DNA from: a virus
Strand: one strand, 5' to 3'
Length of the DNA stretch: 20,152 nt
IMG/VR virus record: IMGVR_UViG_3300033153_012554
Span: 1-20,152 of that record
Of the stretch, positions 1 through 7,343 are shown piece by piece. Numbering within the stretch: the stretch's first letter is position 1; each line of letters opens with the position of its first letter. Both the position numbers and the translations under genes were made by a program. Below the pieces are notes generated by a model, which was not told where the DNA came from, searched no databases, and saw only the letters and a list, made by a program, of their open reading frames with translations.

Positions 1-2
1 TC

Positions 3-785
3 TGTCGCTTTGGCGATATTTCTACCGAGCTGATTCAGATGTTTATGGCCGATCTGGCCCAGCGCCGCCATTTTATGCCCGCGACGATCCATAACTGGCA
101 CGCCTCAATCAGCTCGTTTTGCGAATATCTGATCAACTGCGGCCATTTGACCGTTAATCCGGCCCGACGGGTTAAGTTACCAAAAATAATTACCCCCCCG
201 CCGATATACCTCAACGCCGAGCAGGTGACCGAGACCCTGACCTGGGCCAAATATTATGGTTGCTACTTTGAGGTTCACACCGCGATCATGACCGGGCTGA
301 GGCGGTCGGAGTTGGCGGTCTTGCGTTGGGAGCACCTCGATTTGACACGCAAGATATTGACGGTGGTCAAAGGCAAAGGTGGTAAAACCCGGACGGTGTC
401 GATCGCCGATGAATTAGTCAATGAGCTGCGGTTCCTGACCCAGCCGGCGGGCCTTGTTTGGCCCAACCGGAAAGGAGTTGCCCACGGCCAGAGGCACTGG
501 GATCGCAAGATCGAGGAGGTCAAATCACGGATGCCGATGATTGTCGGCTGGCATACTTTTCGCCACACTTTCGCCTCGATTCTGGCCCAGCGGGGGGTCT
601 CGATATATAAAATCTCCGCCTGGCTGGGGCATTCTAAAGTCTCGACTACGGTGAGCTTTTATGCCAACCTGGCCCCTGAAGAATATGACCCCGACATTAA
701 CGCCCTGAGCTCACCGGCCGTCGGTATTGACCCACCAGCTCCCGAGCTGGCCACTGGTGGGTTTACCGACGGTTGGCAGGATTAG
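3..785 (+). CDS. int: Tyrosine recombinase (phage integrase), N-terminus cut by window edge
   Basis: Site-specific recombinase of the tyrosine recombinase family. The frame is open from base 3 without a convincing start, so the N-terminus lies outside the window; 260 residues are visible. Residue numbers count from the ATG at 39. The end of the SAM-like core-binding domain comes first (about 1-45), then the catalytic domain. The catalytic set is complete: Arg88 in TGLRRSEL, a beta-hairpin Lys in KGKGGKTR (113 or 116), His172 and Arg175 in HTFRHTF, His198 in LGH, and the nucleophile Tyr208 in VSFYANL. It should therefore be active. It faces the late operon, and its 3' end overlaps the last minus-strand gene by 23 bases. 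It probably integrates and excises this prophage, but it could belong to a neighbouring element because the left side is not visible. Confidence 0.95.
   Translation, partial: CRFGDISTELIQMFMADLAQRRHFMPATIHNWHASISSFCEYLINCGHLTVNPARRVKLPKIITPPPIYLNAEQVTETLTWAKYYGCYFEVHTAIMTGLRRSELAVLRWEHLDLTRKILTVVKGKGGKTRTVSIADELVNELRFLTQPAGLVWPNRKGVAHGQRHWDRKIEEVKSRMPMIVGWHTFRHTFASILAQRGVSIYKISAWLGHSKVSTTVSFYANLAPEEYDPDINALSSPAVGIDPPAPELATGGFTDGWQD
731..761. repeat. Inverted repeat at the 3' end of the integrase gene
   Basis: Eight-base arms, CCCACCAG (731-738) and CTGGTGGG (754-761), enclose 15 bases that hold a second small repeat, AGCT..AGCT (737-748). It lies within the last codons of the integrase and just beyond the end of the convergent gene. 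No U-tract follows on either strand, so it is not a canonical terminator. It could be an RNA 3'-end structure or part of a recombination site. Confidence 0.4.
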
Positions 786-1095
786 CTAAGACCTGTTGTT
801 CGTACGGCGGCCATTTGTTTTCTTTACAAAAATATCCTTTTTCAATCAATCCGGTCTTGCAGGGTAATCTTTTCATATTGCAAAATTCATGCGGTTCGCA
901 TTCATTACATATTGCCCGACAGAGGCGGCGGTATTTTTCTTTTTCAGATACACACTCAATTTTTTGATGAGTCTTCTCCCATTCTTTTCTTAACTCATTC
1001 CCTTTTTTCCGGGCGGCTTCATAGCTCATATCACTGTATTTACAGGCGGTAATGACTATATTACCATTTTTGGCTATTTTAACCTTATGTCCCAT
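763..1095 (-). CDS. Small cysteine-rich protein, last gene of the late operon
   Basis: A 110-residue protein I do not recognise. It has eight cysteines, seven of them in the second half (48, 59, 63, 66, 72, 79, 90), spaced C-x3-C-x2-C-x5-C-x6-C-x10-C from 59 on. This suggests metal binding or several disulfides. The N-terminal half is charged and probably helical (about 22-45), and no signal peptide is seen. It starts five bases after the preceding Cys-rich gene ends, and its own end overlaps the integrase by 23 bases. The ATG has no good Shine-Dalgarno site, so it probably depends on upstream translation. The coding DNA is clearly richer in A+T than the tail genes upstream, which suggests a later acquisition. 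It could be a host-interaction accessory protein rather than a virion part. Confidence 0.6.
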   Translation of the reverse strand: MGHKVKIAKNGNIVITACKYSDMSYEAARKKGNELRKEWEKTHQKIECVSEKEKYRRLCRAICNECEPHEFCNMKRLPCKTGLIEKGYFCKENKWPPYEQQVLANPANRR

Positions 1096-1100
1096 TCTAT

Positions 1101-1745
1101 CTATGATTCATTACTTACCGTCACCGAACCCCACACCCCTGGGTCGCAATATGGAGTTGAACCACTACAAGCCGTCTCCCCATCATCGTGGGTTGCCCAA
1201 ATAGTCGAGCAATTTAGGTCTTCTACCACTAATGACCAGGGGGACCATACCTCCGTATCATTTTGCCATGCTACTACTGATACCCCCAATTTTGCCCTGA
1301 AGCCATAAGTACAAGCTATAGATACTTTAACCTCAATAAAAAAATCAGTACCTCCACCAGTAAAAACAAATAATTTTCCAGTAGTACCCGTGCACTTCCA
1401 GGAATCCGCACCGTCAGAGGTCAAAGAAATTGTGTAAGGATTATGGGCGACAAAGTAGTCCCAACAATTTTTATGGCAATGACACCAGCGATGGTTTGGT
1501 GGTTCGCCGATCAGCTCCGTCCAGCCATCGTCCCAGCAATACTCATAGTCATAACCACAAGAATAGTCGCACGGTTCATCGTAATCGATGCAATTTGTCA
1601 GATCAAAATCAAGTTTGACCAAATTGCTGTTGCAGCATTCGCCCGGACAGTTGCAACAACAGTCACTATCGAAGGCAATCCCGGTTACTGTAAACAGGAT
1701 GCCGTTATTACCAATTGGCCAGTTATTGTAAAACTGTATCCCCAT
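1101..1745 (-). CDS. Cysteine-rich putative tail-tip or fibre protein
   Basis: A 214-residue protein of unknown family. The N-terminal half (about 29-94) is packed with cysteines, including the cluster CCCNCPGECC, and is rich in Asp, Tyr and Trp. The C-terminal half (about 105-214) has alternating hydrophobic and polar residues like a small beta-sandwich. There are 18 cysteines in all. The chosen start is the ATG at 1745, preceded by GGGGAT; the codon just before it is TTG. It lies in the distal tail region after the tape measure, so a virion adhesin or stabilising protein is a fair guess. The local DNA is more A+T-rich than the middle of the operon. Disulfides would have to form outside the cytoplasm or after lysis; metal binding is the alternative. 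Confidence 0.65.
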   Translation of the reverse strand: MGIQFYNNWPIGNNGILFTVTGIAFDSDCCCNCPGECCNSNLVKLDFDLTNCIDYDEPCDYSCGYDYEYCWDDGWTELIGEPPNHRWCHCHKNCWDYFVAHNPYTISLTSDGADSWKCTGTTGKLFVFTGGGTDFFIEVKVSIACTYGFRAKLGVSVVAWQNDTEVWSPWSLVVEDLNCSTIWATHDDGETACSGSTPYCDPGVWGSVTVSNES

Positions 1746-1760
1746 CAATATCTATCCCCA

Positions 1761-2423
1761 TCAGCAGCTATCGCCGGTATGATAAGAAGTGGCGGCCCCG
1801 GCGTCCCCGTCCTCCAACACATAAATTGCGGTGCGTTTTTGTTGCAATAATTGTTTATTACCAACGTTGACACTGCAATCAATAACCGTTGACATTGATT
1901 CCGGCTGGCCCCCCTCGGTGACATCCGCCCAGGCCGGGTTATTGACGGTTTGTATCTGGAATTTGTGCGTACCGCCTTCTCCGCCAGATACATTATACCG
2001 CCATTTAGTAATCGCGTTGGGGAAGGTGCCGGCGATACTCACCGGGGCGCCGTAATTGATAAAATTGCCCTCGTCGTCAATGGTGGCGTGGCCCTGGAGG
2101 TAATCGCCGACGCTGAGGGCCGAGGTACTCGCTTCGCCCGCCTCGGCGATGTTGAAAACGACCACCGCGTCATCACCGGCGACGATCGGATTGGTATTCG
2201 AGGTCCCAAAATAGGTGGCGTCGAAATTACACTCGACGCAGGTATAGTAAGCAAAATAGCCGGTGGGGGCCAGGCTGGTCACCCGCCACAGCTTCATCTC
2301 ACTGCCGGAGTTGTCCAGGACCGGCGGCCGGCGGGGGGGGGTAAAATCACGATTGCCCTCGAACCAGCGGACGAGCCGCCGGAGCCGGGCGTGATCGCGA
2401 ATGGTTAGAAAAATCTTGCCCAC
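1761..2423 (-). CDS. Putative tail-tip protein, GTG start
   Basis: A 220-residue protein I do not recognise. The basic N-terminus (residues 1-35, many Arg) is followed by a region predicted to be beta-rich with Gly, Thr and Asn turns, as in phage fibre or baseplate accessory proteins. The start is GTG at 2423, supported by GAGGTG eight bases upstream and by the one-base gap to the preceding gene. An alternative ATG at residue 43 has no good ribosome site. A run of nine C lies at about residues 28-30. The upstream gene is a beta-solenoid tail protein and the downstream gene a Cys-rich one, so the three probably form the distal tail or host-contact structure. Confidence 0.7.
   Translation of the reverse strand: MGKIFLTIRDHARLRRLVRWFEGNRDFTPPRRPPVLDNSGSEMKLWRVTSLAPTGYFAYYTCVECNFDATYFGTSNTNPIVAGDDAVVVFNIAEAGEASTSALSVGDYLQGHATIDDEGNFINYGAPVSIAGTFPNAITKWRYNVSGGEGGTHKFQIQTVNNPAWADVTEGGQPESMSTVIDCSVNVGNKQLLQQKRTAIYVLEDGDAGAATSYHTGDSC
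2333..2341 (-). other. C9 homopolymer inside a tail-tip gene
   Basis: Nine consecutive G on the plus strand (C9 in the coding sense) lie near the 5' end of the 1761-2423 gene. It is the longest G/C run I noticed in the window. A length change of one or two bases would truncate the protein shortly after residue 30. This is the kind of site at which slipped-strand variation occurs. Confidence 0.6.
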
Positions 2424-2424
2424 C

Positions 2425-3663
2425 TTAAGACACCTCGAAGGTCAGGGTCCCCGAATTACTAATCGGCACGATCTTATTAGTCAGGATAATCACGTTGGGA
2501 TCGTATTTGAGTTTACCGTCCGGGTCGATCGCCAGGGTAGTCACGGTCCGGGCCACGGCCGAGCGGGTGAAATCGACCTCGGCATCATTGCTGATATTCA
2601 GGGTGGTAATCGTCCCGGTCGAATTACTGATCAGCAGGCCACCCAGACAGGTATAGGTCGTTACCGTCCCCGACCCGTGGGTGGTCAGGGTGCCGGCATA
2701 AATGCCCGCGGTGGTCAGGGCGCAGCCGACCGTGACCCTGCCGCCCTTTTGGGTCAGGCCGGTCATGGTTACGCCGGTGCCGACATAGACATTGGCATCG
2801 GTCGTGATCTGGCTGACATAATCGACATAGATGTTACCGATGGTGGTAGTCTCGCCCGCCTCGAAGGCCACCCCGATTGAGCCCTTGCGAATATACAAAT
2901 GAGTGCTGGCAGAGTTGGCCTTGAGCCGGATGGCGGGTTTGGCGGTATCGGTGGCAGCCCCGGCATTATCGATCGTGACCGCGCAAGCGGTGGCGCCCAG
3001 ATCAATCTTGAGCCGCCCGGACCCGTTGGGCGTTCCCGGCCCGTTATGGTAGCCGATATTGAGGGCCGAGGCCTTGATTTGGAGGTAATCGCCGGCGAAA
3101 CCATCGTCCCCGTTAGGGCCGATCGAGCCGGTAAATGACTGGCCGATATTAAGACTGGCCAAAGTATTGGCGATCCCGGATTGATCGAGGCCATAAATTA
3201 TATCGTCATTGGCATCCTCAATATATACCTCCTCCCCGGCCCCGCCGCCGGGCAGGGACCCGGTGTCCCAGTTGTCCGCCACGTCCCAGCTCTTGGGCCC
3301 GGCCGAGGCGGTGACCGCCGCTCTAGTAAGTGTCTGGGTGTCATTGCCACCGCCTTCGGTAGTGCTGGCCGCCACGGAAAAGGCATTACCGGCCACATCG
3401 GCGGTCAGGTCCATGTAGGTCGTCTGATCGGACGCGGTGATCGGGGTACAAAGCTCGTGGGTATCGGCGTTCCAGGCGGCCGTCAGACCGGCGGTGACAT
3501 TGGCCACGGTAGCGGCGGTGGCGGTAAATGACACCGCGTGGCTATCACCGCTGCCGGCGGTAATGGTCAGGGTGAATACATCATCAACTTCGACATTGGC
3601 CGGCGTAAATTTATCGACCTGGGCAACCGCCTCGGCGGCGCCGGTCCATCTTATGGTACTCAT
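2425..3663 (-). CDS. Beta-solenoid-like tail or fibre protein
   Basis: A 412-residue protein. The N-terminal part (about 1-120) is a Thr/Ala-rich beta domain. Next comes a W..A.NW..G.LP signature (about 125-137), seen in many beta-helical surface proteins. The rest is a long series of short strands with repeated T-T-x-hydrophobic and N-I-Y-V turns, consistent with a beta-solenoid (inference from pattern only). It starts with the ATG of a TAATG overlap with the preceding gene. Its place after the tape measure suggests a tail-tip or host-recognition protein. I see no lambda J-like domains. Confidence 0.75.
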   Translation of the reverse strand: MSTIRWTGAAEAVAQVDKFTPANVEVDDVFTLTITAGSGDSHAVSFTATAATVANVTAGLTAAWNADTHELCTPITASDQTTYMDLTADVAGNAFSVAASTTEGGGNDTQTLTRAAVTASAGPKSWDVADNWDTGSLPGGGAGEEVYIEDANDDIIYGLDQSGIANTLASLNIGQSFTGSIGPNGDDGFAGDYLQIKASALNIGYHNGPGTPNGSGRLKIDLGATACAVTIDNAGAATDTAKPAIRLKANSASTHLYIRKGSIGVAFEAGETTTIGNIYVDYVSQITTDANVYVGTGVTMTGLTQKGGRVTVGCALTTAGIYAGTLTTHGSGTVTTYTCLGGLLISNSTGTITTLNISNDAEVDFTRSAVARTVTTLAIDPDGKLKYDPNVIILTNKIVPISNSGTLTFEVS

Positions 3664-4532
3664 TATTCCAGTCCTAAATTAGCGAATTTTGTTTCTCGAA
3701 AAATCTTGTTATATAGATAAACCGGCGTCCCACCTTTGGGTAAGGCCTGTCCGTTACCATCCAGCCACCGAGGCTGGTTTAGTATTTTACCTTCCTTACC
3801 GTTTTTATCCCGCTCCCGAAACATCTTATAGGTTATGGCCCCATATTCGGGATCATCCGGATCGGTAACCGTGCCGACAATTTTACGATAACCTTCATCG
3901 AGCCTTCGTTTTTCCCAACCGTCCCGGCGGCATTGAATCTCAATCCGGACCATAAATTCCATCCAGGTCAAACCGCTCCCGCTCACAGGCGATCCTTCAT
4001 AGGTTATTATCCGACACTGGCCTGGTTGAAACCCCCAGAAGCGATCACTGTTGACAGTGTTTATATATTCGAGGGCCTGATTATCGTCAAAGCCGATCAG
4101 CTTTTTCTCGAAGACCAGGACCAGGTCTTTGAATTCCCGCATCATCGGGGGGGTATAAAATTCATTGGCGCTATTAGTGAGTGGAATGCCATCAATATCC
4201 TGATCGATCGGCTCGCTGGACGTCGCAAAATGCCGCGACACCTTCCAATTCGTCGCGGTGCTCTGCATTGACTCATATATGACCTCGACCTCGTAATAAT
4301 GGGGGGAAATCGCCCGTGCATTCTTTTGGGTAACCGCAATATAGGGGGCGTTGGGGTGGGCCGAAAACCTGGCTGGTATGCCGTGGCTATCCTGGACGAT
4401 GACCGCCGCGGCCTTCGGGTCAAAGCCCTTGGAGAACAGAACCGTCCAGACCTGCGTATGGGTCAGGCCGCCACTGACCGACCAGCTCGTGCGGCGTTTG
4501 GTGGGGTCCTCTTTGACATCAATATCCGCCAT
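3663..4532 (-). CDS. Tail protein encoded directly after the tape measure
   Basis: A 289-residue protein of mixed alpha/beta character. I do not recognise the family. In siphophages the gene after the tape measure usually encodes the distal tail protein or a tail-tip component (lambda gpM position), and the length fits a distal tail protein. The N-terminal part (1-100) is beta-rich. The middle contains aromatic residues and a DRFWGFQPGQ stretch, and the C-terminus is polar with several Gly-Asn turns. It is joined to the tape measure gene by a TAATG overlap at 4532, so translation is probably coupled. The assignment to the tail tip rests on position alone. Confidence 0.75.
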   Translation of the reverse strand: MADIDVKEDPTKRRTSWSVSGGLTHTQVWTVLFSKGFDPKAAAVIVQDSHGIPARFSAHPNAPYIAVTQKNARAISPHYYEVEVIYESMQSTATNWKVSRHFATSSEPIDQDIDGIPLTNSANEFYTPPMMREFKDLVLVFEKKLIGFDDNQALEYINTVNSDRFWGFQPGQCRIITYEGSPVSGSGLTWMEFMVRIEIQCRRDGWEKRRLDEGYRKIVGTVTDPDDPEYGAITYKMFRERDKNGKEGKILNQPRWLDGNGQALPKGGTPVYLYNKIFRETKFANLGLE

Positions 4533-6115
4533 TAAAAATTACTCCCCTCGAAATCTTGTCCCAGCCTGTCCGGTTCGAGGTCTTCGGTGTTCTTGTCAAT
4601 CTTTTGCAATAACTGGACCATTTTTTTGACGCCCTGGGCGGTTTCCACGGCCGGGTCACGGCGGCTGCCATATTGCAGGAACCGCGACTCCTGGGGGGCC
4701 AGTTTCTGTCTGAGCAAATCGGCCAGGGTGAAGGCCGCCACGGCACCGCCGGCACCGCCAGCCCGGGCCAGCGGCCCGATATAACGCTCACCGCCAGGCG
4801 GTTTTGAGGGAGTCAGGGCGGCTATCAGGGCCCGGTTACGCTTGGCCGCGGCGGTCTGTAAGTCAGCCCTCATTTGTTCGGGCATCGTGTCGGTGATCTT
4901 CTTGATCGCCGCGGACCAGGTTTCCGATATTGACGAAATAGCAGATTTAATAATCCCCTTGCTTTCCTCCGCCGCCTCGGCGGCTAATCCCTCTCGAGCC
5001 CGCCGCTCGACGGTTTTCCCGTATTCTGTGTATTCTGATTGCCGTTCATAGCGGGCGGTTTTTGAATTCCATTTTTGTACAAACATATCATCCCGGGTCT
5101 TAAATTCACCCTTAAGGATCGCGTTTTCGCGGACCTTTTGTATCCTTGCCCCCAGGGGCGCCGTAAGACCCTTTTTAAGAGCCGCCCAGATTCCCTTGCC
5201 GCCGGCGAGGGCCAGATCAATGGCCGATTCCATGGCCGCTTTCATCAGCTCCAGAAATGAATCCCACATCCAGGTGAAGGACCCCTTCCAATCGGTCTTT
5301 ATCGCATCGACGATCGACATCACCACATCTTTAAAATACGTCATATAAGCGGCCGCTTTTTCAGCAAAGACCCGGATTCGTTCCTGGTTATTCTCAGCCC
5401 ACCTCTTGATCGCATCGGCCGACTTTTGTACCCAGGGCAAAAAAGCCGCTCCGATCGCTTCCTTGACGACATCGCCGAGGGTGTTTTTCATCTGCTCGAC
5501 CGGGCCCAGGGCCGTGCGGGCGTTGACCTGGACTAATTTGTAACCATCGGCCATAGCCTTCATTAAGATCGCGTGTTTTTCGGCCTCAGTATTGGCGGTA
5601 CGCAAGGCCACGATATAAGTCGATAAGCTGGCATATTCGCCCTTAAATGCCTGGGCGATATAACGCAGGGCCATCTCCGGCTTCATCCGGCCGCCAAACA
5701 TGGCCTGGAGACCATAGGCACCTTTGACTGCCTCTTTGATCTGGCTGGGTAATATCCCCAGGTTCAATCCCATCGACATGAGCGACTCGGTCATCTCATC
5801 GCCATAGACGGTAACCTTCTGGACCTGACTGGCAAAGTCCTGGAGGTCTTTAAAGGCCTCACGCGAATAGTTACCGGTATTTTTCATCGACTGGGCCAGC
5901 AGGGCGTTAGACCTGATCTGGACGGCTGCCAGCTTGACGGCGTCCTCCATAAATCGTTTGACCGCCCGGCCGGAAAAATAGACCGCCGCGGCGGCGGCGG
6001 CCTTTTTCAGGGCTGAGGCCATGCCGGTTGCGGACCCGCCGATCTTGTTAAACTTTTTGCTCGCCTCATCCCGGGCCTTGATCAGAACATCAATCGAATG
6101 TTTTCTTTTTGCCAT
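4532..6115 (-). CDS. Tail tape measure protein
   Basis: A 527-residue, mostly helical protein. It has the usual tape-measure layout: a charged helical N-terminus (I.ARDEASK..KIGG), an Ala-rich helix at about 38-50, long amphipathic and coiled-coil-like helices, a hydrophobic middle around 260-320, a charged region, then a Gly/Ala-rich segment and polar tail. It would act as the internal ruler of the tail and as a DNA-ejection factor. The start is ATG 6115 with AAGGA about nine bases upstream. That ribosome site overlaps the -35 box of the divergent moron promoter. It is short compared with lambda H (853 residues). The usual neighbour G-T is separated from it by the inserted plus-strand gene. 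Confidence 0.9.
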   Translation of the reverse strand: MAKRKHSIDVLIKARDEASKKFNKIGGSATGMASALKKAAAAAAVYFSGRAVKRFMEDAVKLAAVQIRSNALLAQSMKNTGNYSREAFKDLQDFASQVQKVTVYGDEMTESLMSMGLNLGILPSQIKEAVKGAYGLQAMFGGRMKPEMALRYIAQAFKGEYASLSTYIVALRTANTEAEKHAILMKAMADGYKLVQVNARTALGPVEQMKNTLGDVVKEAIGAAFLPWVQKSADAIKRWAENNQERIRVFAEKAAAYMTYFKDVVMSIVDAIKTDWKGSFTWMWDSFLELMKAAMESAIDLALAGGKGIWAALKKGLTAPLGARIQKVRENAILKGEFKTRDDMFVQKWNSKTARYERQSEYTEYGKTVERRAREGLAAEAAEESKGIIKSAISSISETWSAAIKKITDTMPEQMRADLQTAAAKRNRALIAALTPSKPPGGERYIGPLARAGGAGGAVAAFTLADLLRQKLAPQESRFLQYGSRRDPAVETAQGVKKMVQLLQKIDKNTEDLEPDRLGQDFEGSNF

Positions 6116-6127
6116 GCTGTTTTTTCC

Positions 6128-6156
6128 TTGTCATCGCGCAGCCTGCCGGCTATAAT
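6128..6156 (+). promoter_or_regulatory. Near-consensus sigma-70 promoter of the moron gene
   Basis: TTGTCA (6128-6133) and TATAAT (6151-6156) are separated by exactly 17 bases, which matches 11 of 12 consensus positions. Transcription would start near 6163, 30 bases before the ATG at 6194. A strong ribosome site AGGAG lies at 6181-6185. The -35 box overlaps the Shine-Dalgarno region of the divergent tape-measure gene. Confidence 0.85.
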
Positions 6157-6180
6157 AGTTATGGTTAATCAAAAAAACAC

Positions 6181-6185
6181 AGGAG
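6181..6185 (+). promoter_or_regulatory. Ribosome binding site deciding the moron start
   Basis: AGGAG, eight bases before the ATG at 6194. It selects this start over upstream in-frame ATGs (6098 and others), which would lie before or within the promoter. Confidence 0.8.
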
Positions 6186-6193
6186 CAAAAGCC

Positions 6194-6637
6194 ATGCAAA
6201 AGACGATTATTATCGCGGTTGTTGTCGGGATTCTCTGTTTCGCCGGTGGTTTTCTGGTAGGTAATTACCGGGTTAAGGTGGTAGTTGAACCGGTCAAGAT
6301 TGATGTTGCCGGGGCGATGCGAGAGTTTCAGGACGCCCTGGCGGATACCTCGGCAGAAAACATTAACAGTGAAAAACTTGATCGGCCGCATGGCTCTTGG
6401 TATGTTGGTGATAAAATGGATGATCGGTTTATCTCCCAGATTAAACAATTCATCAAAAGCAAAAAAGCGAAAACCAACAGTTACCAGCCCCCCGAATGTA
6501 TTATTGATATGATTACTAAACATAAAAACCAAGGTTTCTATTCCGTGAATCACGAAGAATCGGAATGTCTGACAATTTTTTTTGATTCCATGCGAGACGT
6601 AGTTGATTCTGTGGAGGCCATACTCTCTACTAACTAG
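6194..6637 (+). CDS. Moron: membrane-anchored protein of unknown function
   Basis: A 147-residue protein. It has a single N-terminal transmembrane segment (about residues 4-22, after MQK) and a polar domain of about 120 residues with a basic stretch (KSKKAK) near the middle. It may be an uncleaved membrane anchor with the domain outside, or a signal peptide; no lipobox is seen. The gene is on the opposite strand to the late operon and has its own promoter and ribosome site. It lies exactly between G-T and the tape measure, and it is A+T-rich. These are the marks of a moron expressed in the lysogen. Membrane-anchored morons often cause superinfection exclusion or alter the host surface; whether this one does is inference. 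Its stop TAG overlaps the G-T stop in a shared CTAG. Confidence 0.85.
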   Translation: MQKTIIIAVVVGILCFAGGFLVGNYRVKVVVEPVKIDVAGAMREFQDALADTSAENINSEKLDRPHGSWYVGDKMDDRFISQIKQFIKSKKAKTNSYQPPECIIDMITKHKNQGFYSVNHEESECLTIFFDSMRDVVDSVEAILSTN

Positions 6638-7343
6638 CTCAAGATTCCGAGTTTTGCCTTCCATTTATTCTGTTCTCCAAATATGAATTTACAGGCCGTC
6701 AAGAAGCCGTGGCTCTGGTCCAGGGCCCCGCCGGTGACCGGCGGTAAGCCTTTGGCGTAAAGCTCGGCATATTCGATGATCTCGAAGGTCTCACGATCAA
6801 CATAATCCAACGGACAGACGGTCAGGTCAAAATCACCGCGATTATCGCAATAATCACAACCGCCGCCGCCACAGACTACGCAGGGAAACCCGACGGGCGA
6901 GTGTCCGCTGGGTTGGTCTCGGCATTTTCCAGGTCCGGGGCAACTTTTGCAGATCTGTCCGAATCGGAAGGCGACGGCGACTCTAATTTTTTTTTATCAT
7001 CAATCGAGGGCGTTTGGGCCATGATCGCCTGCATGATCTCGACCGCCTCGGCCGGGGTTAATATCTCATCGAGTTCGAGATGATCTTTGTCAAAGATGAT
7101 CGGCTCATCAGCCCGATTGTTGAGATTTTCCCAGCCAACCAGGCCAACCTCGATGATCCGATAGACCGCATCGATCGCCCCGACGCCGGTGATCATCTGG
7201 TCTAAATCATCACTAACGGCGGCCAGTTTTTTCCATTGCCGGCCGTTCAGATATCTATAAATGAACGTCGGCGGATGTTTTTTGGCCCGGTCAGTGGCCA
7301 GAACTACCGGATAAGTCGTTTGCGGGTCTAGTGTTATGGGCAT
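6634..7343 (-). CDS. Tail assembly chaperone G-T, made by -1 frameshift at A9
   Basis: The reading frame enters at the G start (7343), runs to codon 119, slips -1 in the A9 run (6995-6987), then continues from 6987 to a TAG at 6636-6634. The product would be 236 residues; lambda G-T has 279. The extension of 117 residues carries a cysteine cluster (extension residues 13, 16, 22, 36, 39, 44, 47, 58) with three CxxC pairs and a GGGG linker, suggesting a zinc-binding T domain. Its C-terminus (GGALDQ...F.TACKFI..E.NKWK) resembles the Q..F..A...I..E.N.W ending common in tail chaperone second ORFs (recognised by pattern, not by search). G-T would bridge tape measure and tail tube protein during assembly. 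No independent start with a ribosome site is seen for the extension. Confidence 0.8.
6876..7343 (-). CDS. Tail assembly chaperone G, unshifted product
   Basis: A 155-residue acidic protein encoded between tail tube and tape measure, where lambda has G. Residues 1-115 look like a folded domain with helices. After Lys117-119 the unshifted frame gives only 36 low-complexity residues rich in Ser, Pro, Asp and Ala, ending at 6876. The start is ATG 7343 with a strong AGGAA ribosome site. It coats or binds the tape measure protein during tail assembly, in a defined ratio to G-T. It overlaps the small upstream gene by 53 bases. Confidence 0.8.
   Translation of the reverse strand: MPITLDPQTTYPVVLATDRAKKHPPTFIYRYLNGRQWKKLAAVSDDLDQMITGVGAIDAVYRIIEVGLVGWENLNNRADEPIIFDKDHLELDEILTPAEAVEIMQAIMAQTPSIDDKKKLESPSPSDSDRSAKVAPDLENAETNPADTRPSGFPA
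6987..6995 (-). promoter_or_regulatory. A9 slippery site for -1 programmed frameshift
   Basis: Nine A in the mRNA sense, exactly aligned as codons 117-119 (AAA AAA AAA) of G, give an A-AAA-AAA slippery heptamer. The -1 frame beyond it is open for 117 codons. A short hairpin (TCCG-ATT-CGGA) follows about 20 bases later as a possible weak stimulator. Polymerase slippage on A9 is an alternative mechanism with the same result. Confidence 0.8.

Noticed and set aside
1950-3531. Several plus-strand ORFs of 80-160 codons opposite the tail genes
   Set aside because: Gly/Arg/Pro-rich shadow translations of GC-rich genes, without ribosome sites. The minus-strand genes overlap each other tightly and explain the region.
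6131-6664. Minus-strand ORF of 177 codons antisense to the moron, between G-T and tape measure
   Set aside because: Its composition (many Phe, Asn, His, Arg) is that of a shadow frame. The plus strand has a promoter, ribosome site and a sensible membrane protein.
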